64,000 nt of DNA from Certhia americana. Its lineage: Eukaryota; Chordata; Aves; Passeriformes; Certhiidae. The translations under genes and the position numbers were made by a program. Location of the stretch: contig CM031878.1 of the NCBI GenBank assembly GCA_018697195.1, positions 71,037,072 through 71,101,071 of the forward strand. Reading direction: 5' to 3'. How positions within the stretch are numbered: the first letter of the stretch is position 1; each line of letters begins with the position of its first letter. The notes under the pieces were generated by a model. It was not told where the DNA came from. It was given only the letters and a program-made list of their open reading frames with translations, and did no database searches. Of the stretch, positions 63,234 through 64,000 are shown in pieces.

Positions 63234-64000
63234 CTAAAATAATAGAGCATTTTCACAGATAAATCACAGAGATTATCACAGAACTGTTGTTTATTTAATC
63301 TCTTTGTTCATGTCAGATAAGTGTATGGTAGACTTCTAGCAACCATAAAACACATTTAAACACTTTTCCTACCTGACTTTAAATCAACACAGACTGTAAT
63401 TTGGCTACCCAGATGTTGCGGAATTTTCATTTTTGCATACCCACACATCCAATAGCCAGCAGAAGTGTCCAGAAGTTCAGAAGTGTCTGTAAGTTCAGAA
63501 AGCTGAAGGGCTACAAGGAGTCTGAGGGAATTTAGGAATTATCCTTCCAAAAGCCTGGTGATTTCTTCAGACAAGGATAGAGAACCAGCACAGTGAACTG
63601 TTTTTAAAATCTGAAGCCCTGTCACATTAAAAGATGTTGAACTAGGTTCAACTTTTTTTGTCAGGAAAAGCTGTTCCAGTGTGAGATGCTAAACACCGTT
63701 TTACCTCACTTAATCACACAACCACCACCCAGCAAGTTCCGTGCTGAGATGATATCAAATCTTGGGACTGCACCGTTTATTGAAAACAAATATACTGGTG
63801 GAAACAAACACTTCCCACATTTAAACATGTACTAGTTACATGGCAGTAGCCCATCAAAGGGAAATACTCTGTGAAGCTTGCTGCTCTCATCTTTAGTTGA
63901 AGGTACAGAACCTGGCAGAAAAACCTGACCGAAGATACCTTACTATATAATACATTACTAACAATTACTATAACTTTAAATATTACTATAATCTTCCAGA
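63234..64000 (-). other. SEMA6A intron, partial
   Basis: Starts with the acceptor at 63235-63234 and runs out of the window. No coding match to the preceding SEMA6A exon was found here. Confidence 0.8.

Overview
This 64 kb window is vertebrate nuclear DNA, almost certainly from a bird. The repeats are CR1 non-LTR retrotransposon tails with their characteristic 3' ends plus avian-type solo retroviral LTRs. The only confidently recognised gene has a typical vertebrate intron-exon layout. One assembly gap of exactly 100 N lies inside a pentanucleotide repeat. There are no operons, CRISPR arrays or other prokaryotic features, and nearly all open frames of 60-165 codons look like chance frames.

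The recognised gene is SEMA6A (semaphorin 6A) on the minus strand, occupying about 22.5-64 kb. Seven coding exons can be placed from splice signals and protein similarity, in transcript order: 63233-63057 (177 nt), 62346-62206 (141), 62126-62046 (81), 60142-60084 (59), 58307-58287 (a 21-nt microexon), 51182-51018 (165) and 26751-25562 (1190, with the stop codon). They join in one frame and encode the last 610 residues: the end of the sema domain, the PSI cysteine module, an extracellular linker, one transmembrane helix and a cytoplasmic tail of about 353 residues. Exons for the N-terminal part lie beyond position 64000. A 3' UTR of about 3 kb probably runs from 25561 down to about 22.5 kb, where two AATAAA signals sit close together.

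The last intron (26752-51017) is 24 kb. It carries a cluster of CR1 pieces at 29-29.9 kb, a (TATCC)n microsatellite at 46.3 kb and a decayed 2.1-kb CR1 with remains of endonuclease and reverse transcriptase domains (48.5-50.6 kb), which ends about 430 bp from exon 51018-51182. The 7.1-kb intron at 51183-58286 contains a perfect 20-bp foldback hairpin at 56266-56321.

The left 22.5 kb is intergenic sequence downstream of SEMA6A. It holds CR1 tails (1.07-1.53 and 12.17-12.36 kb), one clear and one probable solo LTR (5.94-6.52 and 8.17-8.66 kb), microsatellites, an isolated CpG-dense island at 4.7-5.06 kb, and an exon-like block at 7205-7363 on the plus strand. The island and the exon-like block together are the best hint of an undescribed transcript, but this rests on sequence signals alone. 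I see no convincing novel biological system; the notable items are the microexon/cassette arrangement in SEMA6A, the possible orphan promoter and transcript, and the foldback hairpin.
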